DNA from: Chthoniobacter flavus Ellin428 | GTDB lineage: Bacteria; Verrucomicrobiota; Verrucomicrobiia; Chthoniobacterales; Chthoniobacteraceae | Length of the DNA stretch: 64,000 nt | Direction of reading: 5' to 3' | NCBI RefSeq assembly: GCF_000173075.1 | Contig: NZ_ABVL01000001.1 | Span: 434,001 to 498,000 of the forward strand | In this document: one piece after another, positions 8,861 to 18,301 of the stretch | How positions within the stretch are numbered: position 1 is the first letter of the stretch | Layout of the letters: each line of letters begins with the position of its first letter | Notes under the pieces: generated by a model | Told to the model about the DNA's origin: nothing | What the model saw: the letters and a program-made list of their open reading frames with translations, nothing else | Database searches by the model: none | Translations under genes and position numbers: made by a program

Positions 8861-10189
8861 TCAGTTGGTCTTGGGCGTTTCGATCAGCTTGCCGGTGGCC
8901 TTCTGGCCTGGACGTGCCAGCGTGCGGCTGCCGACGATCACGAGATCGCCCTCGGCGACGCCATCGCGGATCTGCACTTTGTCCGGAGTTTGCAGGCCCA
9001 CGGTCACCGGGCGTTCTTCGACGACGTTGTCCTTGTTCAAAACGAAGACGGTCGGCTTGTCGCCCGTGGAGACGGCCTGGACCGGGACGGCCAGGGCATT
9101 TTTTTCTTCCTTCAAAATGAGGCGCACGAAGGCGTACATGCCCGGCTTGTAGCGGCCGTCGCGATTGGGCACGTCCACCTCCGTGTGCATGGTGCGGGTG
9201 GCGCGTTCCACTTTCCCCGAGAAACGCGAGATCTTGCCCTTGAAGGTTTCATTGAGCGCACTGACCGAAACCTCCACCGGGTTGCCGTCCTGAATCAGCG
9301 GCGCGGCGGACTCCGGCACGGGGAAGACGAGACGCAGCATGTCCTGCTGGGCGAGATCGACGAGCGGCAGGGTCTGCGTACTCGAAGTCGTGCCCGCCTG
9401 GATGAGCGCGCCGGGATCGGCATAGCGATGGGTGATGATGCCTTCGAAAGGGACGGTGATCGTGGCGTAATCGAGCAGCGTCTTCGTTTTGTTCACCTCC
9501 GATTGGCGTTCCTGCACGCGCTGCTGGGCGGCGCCGAGCGCCCCTTGCATCGCGTCGTTCTTCGCCCGCGCGTCATCCAGTTCCTGCTGGGCGACCAATT
9601 TCGGATGGTCCTTGCTCACGCCTTGCAGGCGTCCATAAACGATCTTGGCCTGGGCAAAATCGGCCTCCGCCCGCTTCACGTCCTCCAGGCTCGCCTGGTA
9701 GGCGGATTGGTCCCGGGCCAGTTCGTCCTGCAATTCGGGCACTTCCAGTTCGGCAATCTTCTGTCCGGCTTTGACCTGGTCTCCGACATCGACGGAGATT
9801 TCTTTCAAGTAGCCGGCCACTTTACTGTGCAGCGAGACTTCCTGATAAGGGTGGAATTCGGCCGACAACCAAAGATCCTGGACGAGGTCTTCACGCGCCA
9901 CTTTCGCCACGGCCACCGTCGTCTTCGCAGTTTCGGCGGAACCGCTCTCATGGCGACCCATATAGAGGATCGCTGCCGCCAGTGCCGCCAGCACCAGGGC
10001 AATGGTGAACCATGGCATACGGCGCTTTTGCGGCGGAGTGGAGTGGGCTGGGGAAACTGTGGGCGGCGGGGCAGGATGAACTGCAGGTGCCGGCGGGGTG
10101 GTGGCCGCGGGGTGAGGATGCGGCGGGGTGGATTCCGTCATGGGTTTGGCCTCGGATGGTGGTGGTGCCGAGAGGGAGGATTGGCTCAT
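8861..10189 (-). CDS. RND efflux periplasmic adaptor (membrane fusion protein, HlyD/AcrA type)
   Basis: The 442-residue protein begins with a Pro/Ala-rich cytoplasmic tail (residues 1-55), followed by one membrane anchor (WFTIALVLAALAAAILYMG). Next come a barrel-sandwich hybrid (HSKVAGYLKEISVDVGDQVKAGQKIAELE), a coiled-coil hairpin (about residues 155-230), the second half of the lipoyl-like domain (DYATITVPFEGIITHRYADPGALI) and beta-barrel/membrane-proximal domains. It links the RND pump to the TolC-like channel encoded downstream. The long proline-rich tail before the anchor is atypical for AcrA-type lipoproteins. It starts 12 bases after the histidine kinase stop. Confidence 0.93.
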   Translation of the reverse strand: MSQSSLSAPPPSEAKPMTESTPPHPHPAATTPPAPAVHPAPPPTVSPAHSTPPQKRRMPWFTIALVLAALAAAILYMGRHESGSAETAKTTVAVAKVAREDLVQDLWLSAEFHPYQEVSLHSKVAGYLKEISVDVGDQVKAGQKIAELEVPELQDELARDQSAYQASLEDVKRAEADFAQAKIVYGRLQGVSKDHPKLVAQQELDDARAKNDAMQGALGAAQQRVQERQSEVNKTKTLLDYATITVPFEGIITHRYADPGALIQAGTTSSTQTLPLVDLAQQDMLRLVFPVPESAAPLIQDGNPVEVSVSALNETFKGKISRFSGKVERATRTMHTEVDVPNRDGRYKPGMYAFVRLILKEEKNALAVPVQAVSTGDKPTVFVLNKDNVVEERPVTVGLQTPDKVQIRDGVAEGDLVIVGSRTLARPGQKATGKLIETPKTN

Positions 10190-10201
10190 GGATATGCGGA
10201 G

Positions 10202-11613
10202 CTAGCTTTTGTGGGCGAGCGGGAGTTCAACGGTGAAACGACAGCCGCTGGGCGGTGTATTGGCGGCGGTGACACCGCCGCCATGGGCGGTGCAAATGGA
10301 TTGGATGATGGAAAGACCGAGCCCCGCTCCGCCGATCTCGCGGGAGCGCACTTCATCCGCCCGGTAAAAACGCTCGAACAAATGTGGCAGGGCCGTCTCG
10401 GAAACGCCCGGGTCCCGGTATCGGAGACCTCGAGCAGTGCACTGCCATTCTGCGAGCGCACCGCGAGAGAGACCCGTCCATGTTCGGGCGTGTATTTGAT
10501 CGCGTTGTCGAGCAGGTTGACGACGACTTGCTTGAGCCGGGAGCGGTCCCCCTCGATTTCCACACAGTGGGAAGTCTCGTAGACGAGATCGATGTGTTTC
10601 ACCTCGGCGAGCAGGCACATCTGTTCGGCAGTCGTCTCCGCGAGTTTGGCCAGGTCGAACCGCACACGTTCGGTTTGGGCTTCACCGGAATCGAGGCGGG
10701 AAAGGGCGAAAAGACCTTCCACGATACGCACGAGGCGCTCCGCTTCCTCCAGCAGACTGGCCAGGGAATCGCGCAGATCCGGCTCGAGCTTGCGGTCGAG
10801 CAGGATGGCTTCGAGTTCGCCGCGGATGATGGTCAGCGGGGTGCGCAGTTCATGCGAGGCGTCGGCAGTGAAACGCGCCGTGTTTTGAAAGGACTCATCC
10901 AGACGGGCGATCATCTGGTTCAGCACCGCGGCCAGATGCGCGACTTCATCGTCGCTGTTCAGTGCCGGAAGCCGCCGGCTCAGCTGGCTCAGTGTAATTT
11001 CCTGGGCCGCGCGCATCATGGTCTGCACCGGTTGCAGCGCGCGCTTGGTGAGGACATAGCCACCGAAAATCACGACGGCCAGCACCACCGGCAGGCCCAG
11101 CAAAAGGGTGAGGAGCAGGCGCTGAAGCAGTTGTTCGTTGGACGTGAGCGTGCCGCCGACCTCGATTAAAAACGTGTTGTTGCGCGCCTGCACTCGCTGG
11201 GCGGCGACGAGCAACCGGGTGCCGCCCGGCGCCACGACCATGTACGTCGTCGGTTTTTCCGCCTTGCGCTGCCACACCGGAATTTCCTGCGGAGCAAAGC
11301 TCCGGTCATTCGGCTCGTCGGAAAGAAACAGGATCTGTCCATCGCTGCGCGAGACGCGCACAAAACGGTCGTTCGTCGCCGGGTCGTAGCGTTTGACGAT
11401 TTCCCGCGAGACGTATTGAGGATCCTTCCCCGCCGGATTACTGGTCACCAAATCCGCGATCTGTTGCGCGCGGTGCGCCATGCTTTCACCCAACACTTGA
11501 TTGCCAAAAAAACGGAGCGTGGTGTAGGTGAACGCGCCGAAGCCCAGGAGCACGAGGAGCAGGACGCCCGCGTACCAGACGATCAACCGAAAATGGATCG
11601 ACTGGGAATTCAT
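10202..11613 (-). CDS. Sensor histidine kinase (CusS/QseC-like) with an indel in the ATPase domain
   Basis: Starting at ATG 11613, the protein has TM1 (about residues 9-30), a periplasmic sensor domain, TM2 (LLLTLLLGLPVVLAVVIFGGYV), a HAMP domain, the H-box ADASHELRTPL and the N-box NLLDNAIKYTPE. At about 10408-10420 the frame shifts. The upstream frame reads SDTGTRAF and runs to a stop at 10186. The other frame supplies the expected SETALPHLFERFYRADE, then GGAGLGLSIIQ, and ends PLAHKS at 10202. Two extra bases in the GGGACCCGGG tract explain the break. I give the repaired extent. It overlaps the response regulator by 4 bases and presumably phosphorylates it. Confidence 0.85.
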
Positions 11614-12290
11614 TCCATGCCGTTTTCATTGATCACGTAGCCCACGCTGCGCACGGTGTGAATCAACTTTCTGTCGAAGGGTTCGTCGATCTTCGCCCGC
11701 AATTGGCGGACGTAGACATCCACGATGTTGGTCAATCCCTCGAAGCTCTGGTCCCACACGTGTTCCACGATCATGGTGCGGGAGAGGACGCGCCCGGCAT
11801 TCGTCGCCAGGTATTCCAGCAAGCCATATTCCTTGGCGGTCAGCTTGATCGACTGGCCCCCACGCCGCACCTGGTGCGCGAGCCGGTCGATCTCGAGGTC
11901 GGCGATCTGAATGACATTGGCGCGCGGCACGGCGCCGCGCCGGAGCAGCGCCTTGATGCGGACGAGCAATTCTGCAAAGGCGAACGGCTTGGTCAGATAG
12001 TCGTCCGCGCCCGATTCGAAATTGGCCACCTTGTCGGAAAGCGCATCGCGAGCCGTCAGCACTACGATGGGGACATCGGTGTTCTGCTTGCGCACGCGCC
12101 GGATCAGTTCCGTGCCGTTGATTTCCGGCAGCATCAGGTCGACGATGAGCAAGTCGTAAGGATTGAGCGACGCCATCTGCAATCCCGTCTTCCCATCACG
12201 CGCCGTATCCACTGCAAAACGCTCGGCCTTGAGGCCGACTGTAATGAAGCGGGCTACTTTCTCTTCGTCTTCAACGAGAAGGATGCGCAT
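11610..12290 (-). CDS. Two-component response regulator, OmpR/PhoB type
   Basis: The 226-residue protein has a receiver domain (MRILLVEDEEKVARFI) with the acidic pair at residues 7-9, phospho-acceptor Asp51 (LLIVDLMLPEINGTEL), Thr79 and Lys101. A C-terminal winged helix follows (LTAKEYGLLEYLATNAGRVLSR, VDVYVRQLRAKID, IHTVRSVGYVI). It is closest in style to CusR/CopR regulators that control RND efflux operons (inference). It is the first gene of the six-gene operon down to 3499; the pump genes are its most likely targets. Confidence 0.95.
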   Translation of the reverse strand: MRILLVEDEEKVARFITVGLKAERFAVDTARDGKTGLQMASLNPYDLLIVDLMLPEINGTELIRRVRKQNTDVPIVVLTARDALSDKVANFESGADDYLTKPFAFAELLVRIKALLRRGAVPRANVIQIADLEIDRLAHQVRRGGQSIKLTAKEYGLLEYLATNAGRVLSRTMIVEHVWDQSFEGLTNIVDVYVRQLRAKIDEPFDRKLIHTVRSVGYVINENGME

Positions 12291-12605
12291 GGGGAACTAC
12301 TAGACACTGTCGTTCTGGGGTTCTTATGAAAGTACTATTAAGAATTCCTCATACTGCAAAGCGTAGACGAATGGTTTACAGCGTGACGGGTCCAAATCCT
12401 CCCTCTGGAGATCGTTGCTGGAGGGCATTCCAGGCGGGTGAAAGTAGAGAGAGCAATGGTAGGGCGGCCATCCTGGCCACCTCCGCCCGAACCAAGGCCA
12501 TGCGTCGCCCTGCGGCGGCGAAGATCGCCGCCCGACAATTGCCTTTTCTGTTCGAAACGTTTTGGAGACTATTTCACACTCTCGTACCCCCGAGTGTCCT
12601 GCGAC
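12291..12605. repeat. Intergenic stretch with a GC-rich hairpin repeat
   Basis: No gene is visible. The segment 12451-12545 contains a GGGCGGCCATCCTGGCC arm and a GGCGAAGATCGCCGCCC arm, a nested palindrome. A related hairpin (GGCGACTTCCTAGTCGCC) occurs near 29945. The response regulator promoter probably lies in the more AT-rich 12300-12365 part. Confidence 0.4.
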
Positions 12606-13397
12606 CTATTTCAGCTTCGTCAAAGCCTCGCGGCCCCGTTCCTTGGTTTCCGGATCGTCCTTTTCCCGGTTGGGCATGGAGAGCCCTTTGTCGATGCAGC
12701 GGCGGGCGTCATCCTTTCTTCCCATTTGCGCGTACACCCGGCCGAGTTCGACATAGTGCATGAGGCGATGTGGGTTAATGGCAATCGCCTTGTGCAAACA
12801 CGCCTCCGCCTCTGCGTTGCTTCCCTTGGGAAGTTTACCGTAAACAGCACCGGCTAACAGGCGCTTCAAGCCGGTGATATCGGCCAGGACGCGATTCCAT
12901 CGCCCTAGAATATGCCACGCGGTGTCATCGCGCGGATCCAGTGCCAGTGCCTTATCCACCGACTCTTTGATCCGCGGTGTGGCGTCCACTTGATCCTTGG
13001 TCTTCATGTAAGGCAGCATCTTCCCCAAGGTAATGGCGATGGAAAGCTGCGCCTCGGGATCCTTCGGGCCCGCGGCCGCGGCGCGTTCGGAATAGCCGAG
13101 CGCGATATGGCCGAGTCGCAGCTTTTCCGCCTTCGAAGAAGCGTCCGCCAGCATATATCGATACTGCCTTGCGATGCGCACGAGCACATCGGCGTTTTTC
13201 GGATCCAGCTTCTCGGCTTGATTGTAATATTGCAGCGCATCCTTGGCGTCGAAGCGGTCGTCGAATTCCGCTCCCTGCTTGATCAAATCGTCCAGCGCCG
13301 GTGGGGCTGTGGGAGGGATATCGGCCGCCACCGCCGAGACACCAAGCAGGGCGGCTGCCGCCACTCGAAAAAAAGACAAAAAGAGACGAGTATTCAT
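12606..13397 (-). CDS. Exported TPR protein resembling the RMDN/FAM82 family
   Basis: I choose ATG 13397 (MNTRLFLSFFRVAAAALLGVSAVAA, a clean signal peptide) rather than the longer frame from 13490. The mature part has tetratricopeptide-like helices in the order seen in regulator-of-microtubule-dynamics (RMDN/FAM82) proteins: YYNQAEKLDPKNADVLVRIA, KALALDPRDDTAWHILGRWN, a VLADITGLKRLLAGAVYGKLP segment, AEACLHKAIAINPHRLMHYV and a closing DDPETKERGREAL. Bacterial members exist but their role is unknown. It probably sits in the periplasm as a scaffold. It is monocistronic and lies downstream of the two-component gene in the same orientation. The family call rests on motif order, not a search. Confidence 0.75.
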   Translation of the reverse strand: MNTRLFLSFFRVAAAALLGVSAVAADIPPTAPPALDDLIKQGAEFDDRFDAKDALQYYNQAEKLDPKNADVLVRIARQYRYMLADASSKAEKLRLGHIALGYSERAAAAGPKDPEAQLSIAITLGKMLPYMKTKDQVDATPRIKESVDKALALDPRDDTAWHILGRWNRVLADITGLKRLLAGAVYGKLPKGSNAEAEACLHKAIAINPHRLMHYVELGRVYAQMGRKDDARRCIDKGLSMPNREKDDPETKERGREALTKLK

Positions 13398-14105
13398 GGC
13401 ACATGAAGCGTGTTGGGTCGCAGCCTTCTCGTAGATCCCGCGTGGTGAGATAAGCGACGCACCTAATAAGGATTCGCGAGCCGAAGGCAAATGGTTTGAT
13501 CTCCGGCCTCTCTCGGCTGAAAATTTGTCTGGCTACACTGAAGGCCGGCGCAAAAAACGCCCCTGAAAATGACTAAACATTCAGGGAATGTTCAGCCGCG
13601 CGTCATGGGAAGTGGAGTTTGATGGGCGGACCCAGATTGATACTCACTGTGCAGCCTCTTCTTCCGCGCAAAATCGATTCCCTTACTGCAGGTGGTTTTC
13701 CCAGTCTTCGCCTGGTCATCGCGAAGTGGATGAGGGTCTCAGGGGTCGTCATTTTTTGCGATTTGTGCGGTGATCTTTGGATGTGAACTATTCCTGGATC
13801 GGGCTCACTTGTGGTGGCTCTTTGCGGCGACCGTGGCTTCCATGATCCTTTTCCGAATCGGTCGAAAGCTGGAATCATCTTGGCAGCGAATTAGAAATCC
13901 TCGGCTGGACGACGCATCTCAGTCGTTGTGCCGCCGACAAGCCATGCCGGCCCTTGGGGAGTATTGTTTCCGCGACGGGTTGACGCGTTGCGGGTGTGAG
14001 CCGTGGCGGTGTGAACAGAGACATCCTTCGACTTGTATGGCAGTTCGTGAATCTGAAAACGTCGCTGCCTGCGCCCGGCGCCTTTCTCAAAAGGCCTGTT
14101 AGGCG
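13398..14105. other. Gene-poor interval between the TPR gene and the pectin operon
   Basis: No convincing gene is seen in these 700 bases. Short frames exist on both strands, including one at 13770-14102 with a hydrophobic patch (LWWLFAATVASMILF), but no clear start signal, codon pattern or recognisable domain. The TPR gene promoter should lie at its left end. Confidence 0.4.
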
Positions 14106-15446
14106 TCACTTTTGCTGCGGATGCCATCCGTCCTGCCCGCTGAGGATGGATTCGGCCGAAAGGGAAGACTCCACCTTTGGCGCGAGCGCTTTTGCCGCGG
14201 GATTCCGACCGCTGACCTCCAGCGGATGGCCACTCGAGTCCGTGCTGCCGCCTTCCTCGAACCGCAAAGTGTCCGCCGGTGGACCAATGATCTGCCATCC
14301 CTCGGGCAGGATGTGCGGGCCCATCGCGCAATGCACGAATGCGACGTGGCTGGCCGGAAAACGCCCGGTGTCGATGCGCGCGAGCCAGCATTTTTGGACG
14401 CCTGGCGCCGCCGTGAGTCGACAGTGGACGAAGAGATAGCCCGGTCGTGCCGCGGAATTTCGCGCCTGCACGATATAGCCGTCGTGCATCGATCGAAGTT
14501 CGCACCGCTCGAAAGACGCCGTGCCATAGCCCCACACATAGTCGACATCGCCTTCGATGTAAGAATCGGCCACGTAAACGCGGCCACTGAGATTGAGGGT
14601 GTCCTGGAAGCTGAGAAAGTTTGCGTTTCGTAACACGCAACGTTGGGCGTTGATGCAAACCGCTTCCGCCTGCGATCCACGATAAGGCGTCGTGTTCTGC
14701 ACCGTGAGATTCTCCAGCATGAAATCGTCGGCTTCGCACCCCAGGACGGCACGTTGGATCCAGCCCGAGTTGAGCTTCTCGTTATTGGTATAGCTAATGA
14801 TCGTGCCCTGCCGATCCTCTCCGATGAGGTGAACATGTTTGCGCTCGCGATCAATGCGCACCAATTCGTGATAGTTCCCTTTCCGGATAAAGATCACCGG
14901 AACGTGCGTGAGGCCCGGTTTCATTTGATCCACCGCACCCTGCACGGTGCAGAAGTCGCCGGTGCCATCCGCCGCGACGATGAGGCGGTCGGCTTTGGAT
15001 GAAGGCGTCGCTTTCGTCCGAAAAGTCCACCCTGTGTTGAAGCCCGTGAAGTCGTGCCCTTCGGCGTCCTGAAACGCGCCGGGCGGAATGCGAACCTCGT
15101 AGGATTCGTTAGGCCGGAGGCACTGCGTCCGCAAACGAACGAACGCGGTGTTTCCGTCGATGCAGACCGGTTCGTAAGATAGTGCGGTGCTGTTCTCGGA
15201 ATCTCCAAAGCGGTCCGTGTACTTGGTCGCTGCGAGGTCGACGGTGTCCACCGTCGCGCCATCGGATTCGCGGCGAACTTCGATTCTTCCGTGATGCGCG
15301 AGAACCGGTGGTTCGTTGAAGGTCAACCGTAGTGGGCTATCGACGCAGGCATTGTTCCCGACGGGTCCGTGGGCGACGAGGTTCAGTTCGCTGTGAGCCG
15401 TGGCCAGCATCGCGCTGCAGAGAAGCGGGAGCAGAAGGCGCATCAT
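14106..15446 (-). CDS. Secreted pectinesterase (CE8) with N-terminal Ig-like domain
   Basis: The start at ATG 15446 overlaps the uxaC stop as ATGA and begins with a signal peptide (MMRLLLPLLCSAMLATAHS). An Ig-like (Big_5 type) domain follows (about residues 20-140), then a right-handed beta-helix with pectin methylesterase motifs: GSQAEAV, LSFQDTLN with the first catalytic Asp, and EGDVDYVWGYGTASFE with the second. The family motif LGRPW is replaced by a divergent LARID stretch. The enzyme removes methyl groups from pectin, making it accessible to the two GH28 enzymes of the same operon. It is the last gene. A longer frame to 15485 would overlap uxaC and lacks the signal peptide at its end. 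Confidence 0.9.
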   Translation of the reverse strand: MMRLLLPLLCSAMLATAHSELNLVAHGPVGNNACVDSPLRLTFNEPPVLAHHGRIEVRRESDGATVDTVDLAATKYTDRFGDSENSTALSYEPVCIDGNTAFVRLRTQCLRPNESYEVRIPPGAFQDAEGHDFTGFNTGWTFRTKATPSSKADRLIVAADGTGDFCTVQGAVDQMKPGLTHVPVIFIRKGNYHELVRIDRERKHVHLIGEDRQGTIISYTNNEKLNSGWIQRAVLGCEADDFMLENLTVQNTTPYRGSQAEAVCINAQRCVLRNANFLSFQDTLNLSGRVYVADSYIEGDVDYVWGYGTASFERCELRSMHDGYIVQARNSAARPGYLFVHCRLTAAPGVQKCWLARIDTGRFPASHVAFVHCAMGPHILPEGWQIIGPPADTLRFEEGGSTDSSGHPLEVSGRNPAAKALAPKVESSLSAESILSGQDGWHPQQK

Positions 15447-16876
15447 GACGGAAAGCCGAAGTAGGTCCGCGCGTTTTCGTGGCATATATTGCGGACGAGT
15501 CCGCCGACCAGCGGGACGTCATCCGGAAGTTCACCGGACTCGACCTCGCGACCAAGGAGGTTGCACAGGACCCGCCGGAAATACTCATGACGCGGATAAG
15601 ACATGAAGGAGCGCGAGTCGGTGACCATGCCCACGAAGCGGGAGAGCAGGCCGAGATTGGAAAGGGCATTGAGTTGCCATTCCATCGCTTCCTTTTGATC
15701 CAGGAACCACCAACCGCTTCCCAGTTGGACTTTACCGGCGACGCTTCCGTCCTGAAAATTTCCCAGTGTGGTCGCGAAGGCGTAATTGTCCGCCGGATTC
15801 AAGTTATAGAGGATGGTTCGGGGCAAGGCGCCTTCGGAATCCAGACGATCGAGATAAGTCGCCAGCGGACCGGCTTGCGGAAAATCGCCGATGGAATCGA
15901 ATCCGGTATCCGGCCCAAGCTGACCGCGCAGCCGTGTGTTGTTATTGCGGAGGGCGCCGAGGTGGAGCTGCATGGTCCAGCCTTTCTCGGCGTAGAAGCG
16001 GCCGAGAAAGAGCATCACGAAGGAGGCGTATGCCACGTGCTCGGCGGGTGAAACTTCCTTCCCCTCGAGCGCGGCGGTGAAAATGGCCGCGGCCTCCGCT
16101 TCGCTGCAGGGTTCGGCGTAGCAGCGTTCCAGCCCGTGATCGGAAAGACGGCAGCCGTGCCGATGAAAGAATTCGCCGCGTCTGCGAAGCGCCTCCAGGA
16201 GTTCATCCAGGGAGCGGATTTCCATTTGGCTGGCTATCTCCAGGCGTTGCAACCACGCGCTGAAAGCCTGCGGACGGTTTACCGCCAGGGCGGCGTCGGG
16301 ACGGAATGCCGGCCAGACCTCGGTGCCGGGTTCGCTGGTTCGGAGCGTATCGTGATGGGCCAGATCATCGGTGGGATCATCCGTAGTGCAGAGAGTCGTG
16401 ACGCGAAATCTTTTGAGAATGCCGCGGGTGGAGAATTCCGGGCTCGTGAGCTGTTCGTTGATCTCATGCCAGATCCGCTCCGCGTTCGATTCGTCCAGCA
16501 AATCACTGATTCCGAAATAGCGGAGGAGCTCCAGATGAGTCCAATGATAGAGCGGATTGCGCAGGGTGTGGGGCACGGTGGCCGCCCAGGCCTTGAATTT
16601 TTCCAGCGGCGTGGCGTCTCCCGTGCAGAAGCGTTCGGCGACTCCGTTGGAGCGCATCGCCCGCCATTTGTAATGGTCGCCTTCCAGCCAGATTTCGAAA
16701 GGGTTTTCAAACTGCCGGTTTTCGGCGATGTCGCGCGGGGAGAGATGACAGTGGTAATCGAAGATCGGCTCCGGGGCGGCGAACTCATGATAGAGCCGGC
16801 GCGCAGTGCGCGTGGTGAGAAGAAAGTCGTCGTGAATGAAAGGGCGCGATTGCATGAGACGGTCGTGGAAATTCAA
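15443..16876 (-). CDS. uxaC: Glucuronate/galacturonate isomerase
   Basis: This 477-residue protein matches UxaC along its full length: FDYHCHLSPRDIAENRQFENPFEIWLEGDHYKWRAMRSNGV near the N-terminus with the metal-binding His-x-His, TTLCTTDDPTDDL, MQLHLGALRNNN, GSGWWFLDQKEAM and MVTDSRSFMSYPRHEYFRR. It converts D-galacturonate to D-tagaturonate (and D-glucuronate to D-fructuronate) in the cytoplasm. The stop overlaps the pectinesterase start and its start overlaps the GH28 stop, so the three are translationally coupled. Its product tagaturonate is the substrate of the epimerase encoded divergently at 22275. Confidence 0.97.
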   Translation of the reverse strand: MNFHDRLMQSRPFIHDDFLLTTRTARRLYHEFAAPEPIFDYHCHLSPRDIAENRQFENPFEIWLEGDHYKWRAMRSNGVAERFCTGDATPLEKFKAWAATVPHTLRNPLYHWTHLELLRYFGISDLLDESNAERIWHEINEQLTSPEFSTRGILKRFRVTTLCTTDDPTDDLAHHDTLRTSEPGTEVWPAFRPDAALAVNRPQAFSAWLQRLEIASQMEIRSLDELLEALRRRGEFFHRHGCRLSDHGLERCYAEPCSEAEAAAIFTAALEGKEVSPAEHVAYASFVMLFLGRFYAEKGWTMQLHLGALRNNNTRLRGQLGPDTGFDSIGDFPQAGPLATYLDRLDSEGALPRTILYNLNPADNYAFATTLGNFQDGSVAGKVQLGSGWWFLDQKEAMEWQLNALSNLGLLSRFVGMVTDSRSFMSYPRHEYFRRVLCNLLGREVESGELPDDVPLVGGLVRNICHENARTYFGFPS

Positions 16877-18282
16877 TGCGTGGCGGGCAGAGCGTTGGCG
16901 GCGGGCACGGTTTGCACATCGAAATTGGCGGTGCGCAGATTGTGGATGTCCTGTTGGGTGAAAGGAGCGGCCGCACCGTCGATATGCACGTCGTCGAAAA
17001 CGACATCGCTGATCGGGCTTTCCGGCAGTCCGACCAATTCGCCAGCCTTCCTGGTGGTCCCGTGGCAGACGATCTTTTGAAAGGTGATGTTGCGCACCAT
17101 CGGCGTTTGTTTCGTCACCGGCGCCAGCTCAGGATGAGCCGCGGCCTTCTTGTCGTCGTAGAAGAGAAAGATGGTGATGGCAGTCTCGACATTTTTCATG
17201 GTGATGTCGCGGTAGAGGACGTTCTCCACCACGCCACCCCGGGTTCGGTCCGATTTGATCCGCAGGGCGGTCCCGGTGTTTTCAAATGCGCATCGTTGCA
17301 CGAGGAAATTGCGGACGCCGGCTTCGGTCTCGCTCCCGATCGAGACGCCGTGTCCGTGGAGAAATTTGCAGTCCGTGACGGTGACGTTTTCCGTCGGTTC
17401 ATTGGCGACTCCGCCGCCTTTCACCGCGATGTTATCGTCGCCGGTATCGATGGTGCATCGGCGGATGAGCACATCGCGCGAATTGGCTGGGTCAATCCCG
17501 TCGGTATTCGGAGCGTCGGCGGGAGAGAAGATGGTTACATCCTCGACGACCACGTCGTGGCAATGATGCGGAACGAAATGGAACATCGGCGAATTGCGCA
17601 GGGTCACTCCCTGGAGGTGAACACGCGCGCAATCGCGCAGGGTGATGAGGAAGGGGCGCGGAACATAGAGCGGCTTTTCTGGCGGTGCCGGCTTTTCACT
17701 TTTTGGGGATGTGGAATCGGCCGGCTTGGTGGAAGCAGATTCTCCTGCCTTTGCAGCGGCGGCCGCGCGCTCGGCGGCTTTGTCGGATTTGGCCCACCAG
17801 CCCGAGCCCGCTCCGTCGATGATCCCTTCACCGGCGATAGCGATATCGTCGAGTTTGGTGCCGCTGATGAGCGGACGTAACAGCTTCTTGTAACCGTCGA
17901 TCTCTTGCTGCGTAGCCGGCAAAGGATCGGGGAGACCGAAATCGGAAAAGCGATCGGAGGCTTGAATGATCGCGCCCTTTTCCACGATCAGCGCCACATG
18001 GCTGGCAAGTTCGATCGGGCCGGTGCGGAAGGTTCCGGGGGGGACGACAACCCGGCCGCCGCCCGCTTTGGCGCAGGCCTGGATGGCGGCACGAAAAGCC
18101 TCGGTGTTCAGGGCCTTTCCGTCGCCTTTGCCACCAAATTGCAGGATCGAAACGGAACGCTGCGGAATGACGGCGGGACGCGGTTCGATCGGCACGGGAT
18201 CCTTTGCCGATAGGGGCGCCGAGAGCAACGCGGTGGCGAGCGCGACTGCCGGGAAGAGGGTGGAAAAGGGAATTGCTTTCAT
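16873..18282 (-). CDS. Secreted polygalacturonase-type glycoside hydrolase (GH28)
   Basis: This 469-residue protein has a signal peptide (MKAIPFSTLFPAVALATALLSAPLSA). The parallel beta-helix carries GH28 signatures: NTDGIDPANSRDVLI, IDTGDDNIAVKGG with the catalytic Asp residues, GHGVSIGSE with the conserved His and the basic LRIKSDR. A low-complexity Ala/Lys/Pro insert (about residues 165-205, KAAERAAAAAKAGESAS...) interrupts the early helix and is unusual. It should hydrolyse homogalacturonan or oligogalacturonides in the periplasm or outside. It overlaps uxaC by 4 bases and lies 19 bases after the regulator gene. Confidence 0.93.
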   Translation of the reverse strand: MKAIPFSTLFPAVALATALLSAPLSAKDPVPIEPRPAVIPQRSVSILQFGGKGDGKALNTEAFRAAIQACAKAGGGRVVVPPGTFRTGPIELASHVALIVEKGAIIQASDRFSDFGLPDPLPATQQEIDGYKKLLRPLISGTKLDDIAIAGEGIIDGAGSGWWAKSDKAAERAAAAAKAGESASTKPADSTSPKSEKPAPPEKPLYVPRPFLITLRDCARVHLQGVTLRNSPMFHFVPHHCHDVVVEDVTIFSPADAPNTDGIDPANSRDVLIRRCTIDTGDDNIAVKGGGVANEPTENVTVTDCKFLHGHGVSIGSETEAGVRNFLVQRCAFENTGTALRIKSDRTRGGVVENVLYRDITMKNVETAITIFLFYDDKKAAAHPELAPVTKQTPMVRNITFQKIVCHGTTRKAGELVGLPESPISDVVFDDVHIDGAAAPFTQQDIHNLRTANFDVQTVPAANALPATH

Positions 18283-18301
18283 AGTGGTTTGGCGTTGGGC
18301 G

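Noticed and set aside
8711-10582. 623-residue plus-strand open frame
   Set aside because: Antisense of the adaptor and part of the kinase, both of which have clear family motifs.
13770-14102. Plus-strand frame with a hydrophobic patch
   Set aside because: No start signal, no known domain, and the C-terminal half is Cys/Arg-rich and random-like.
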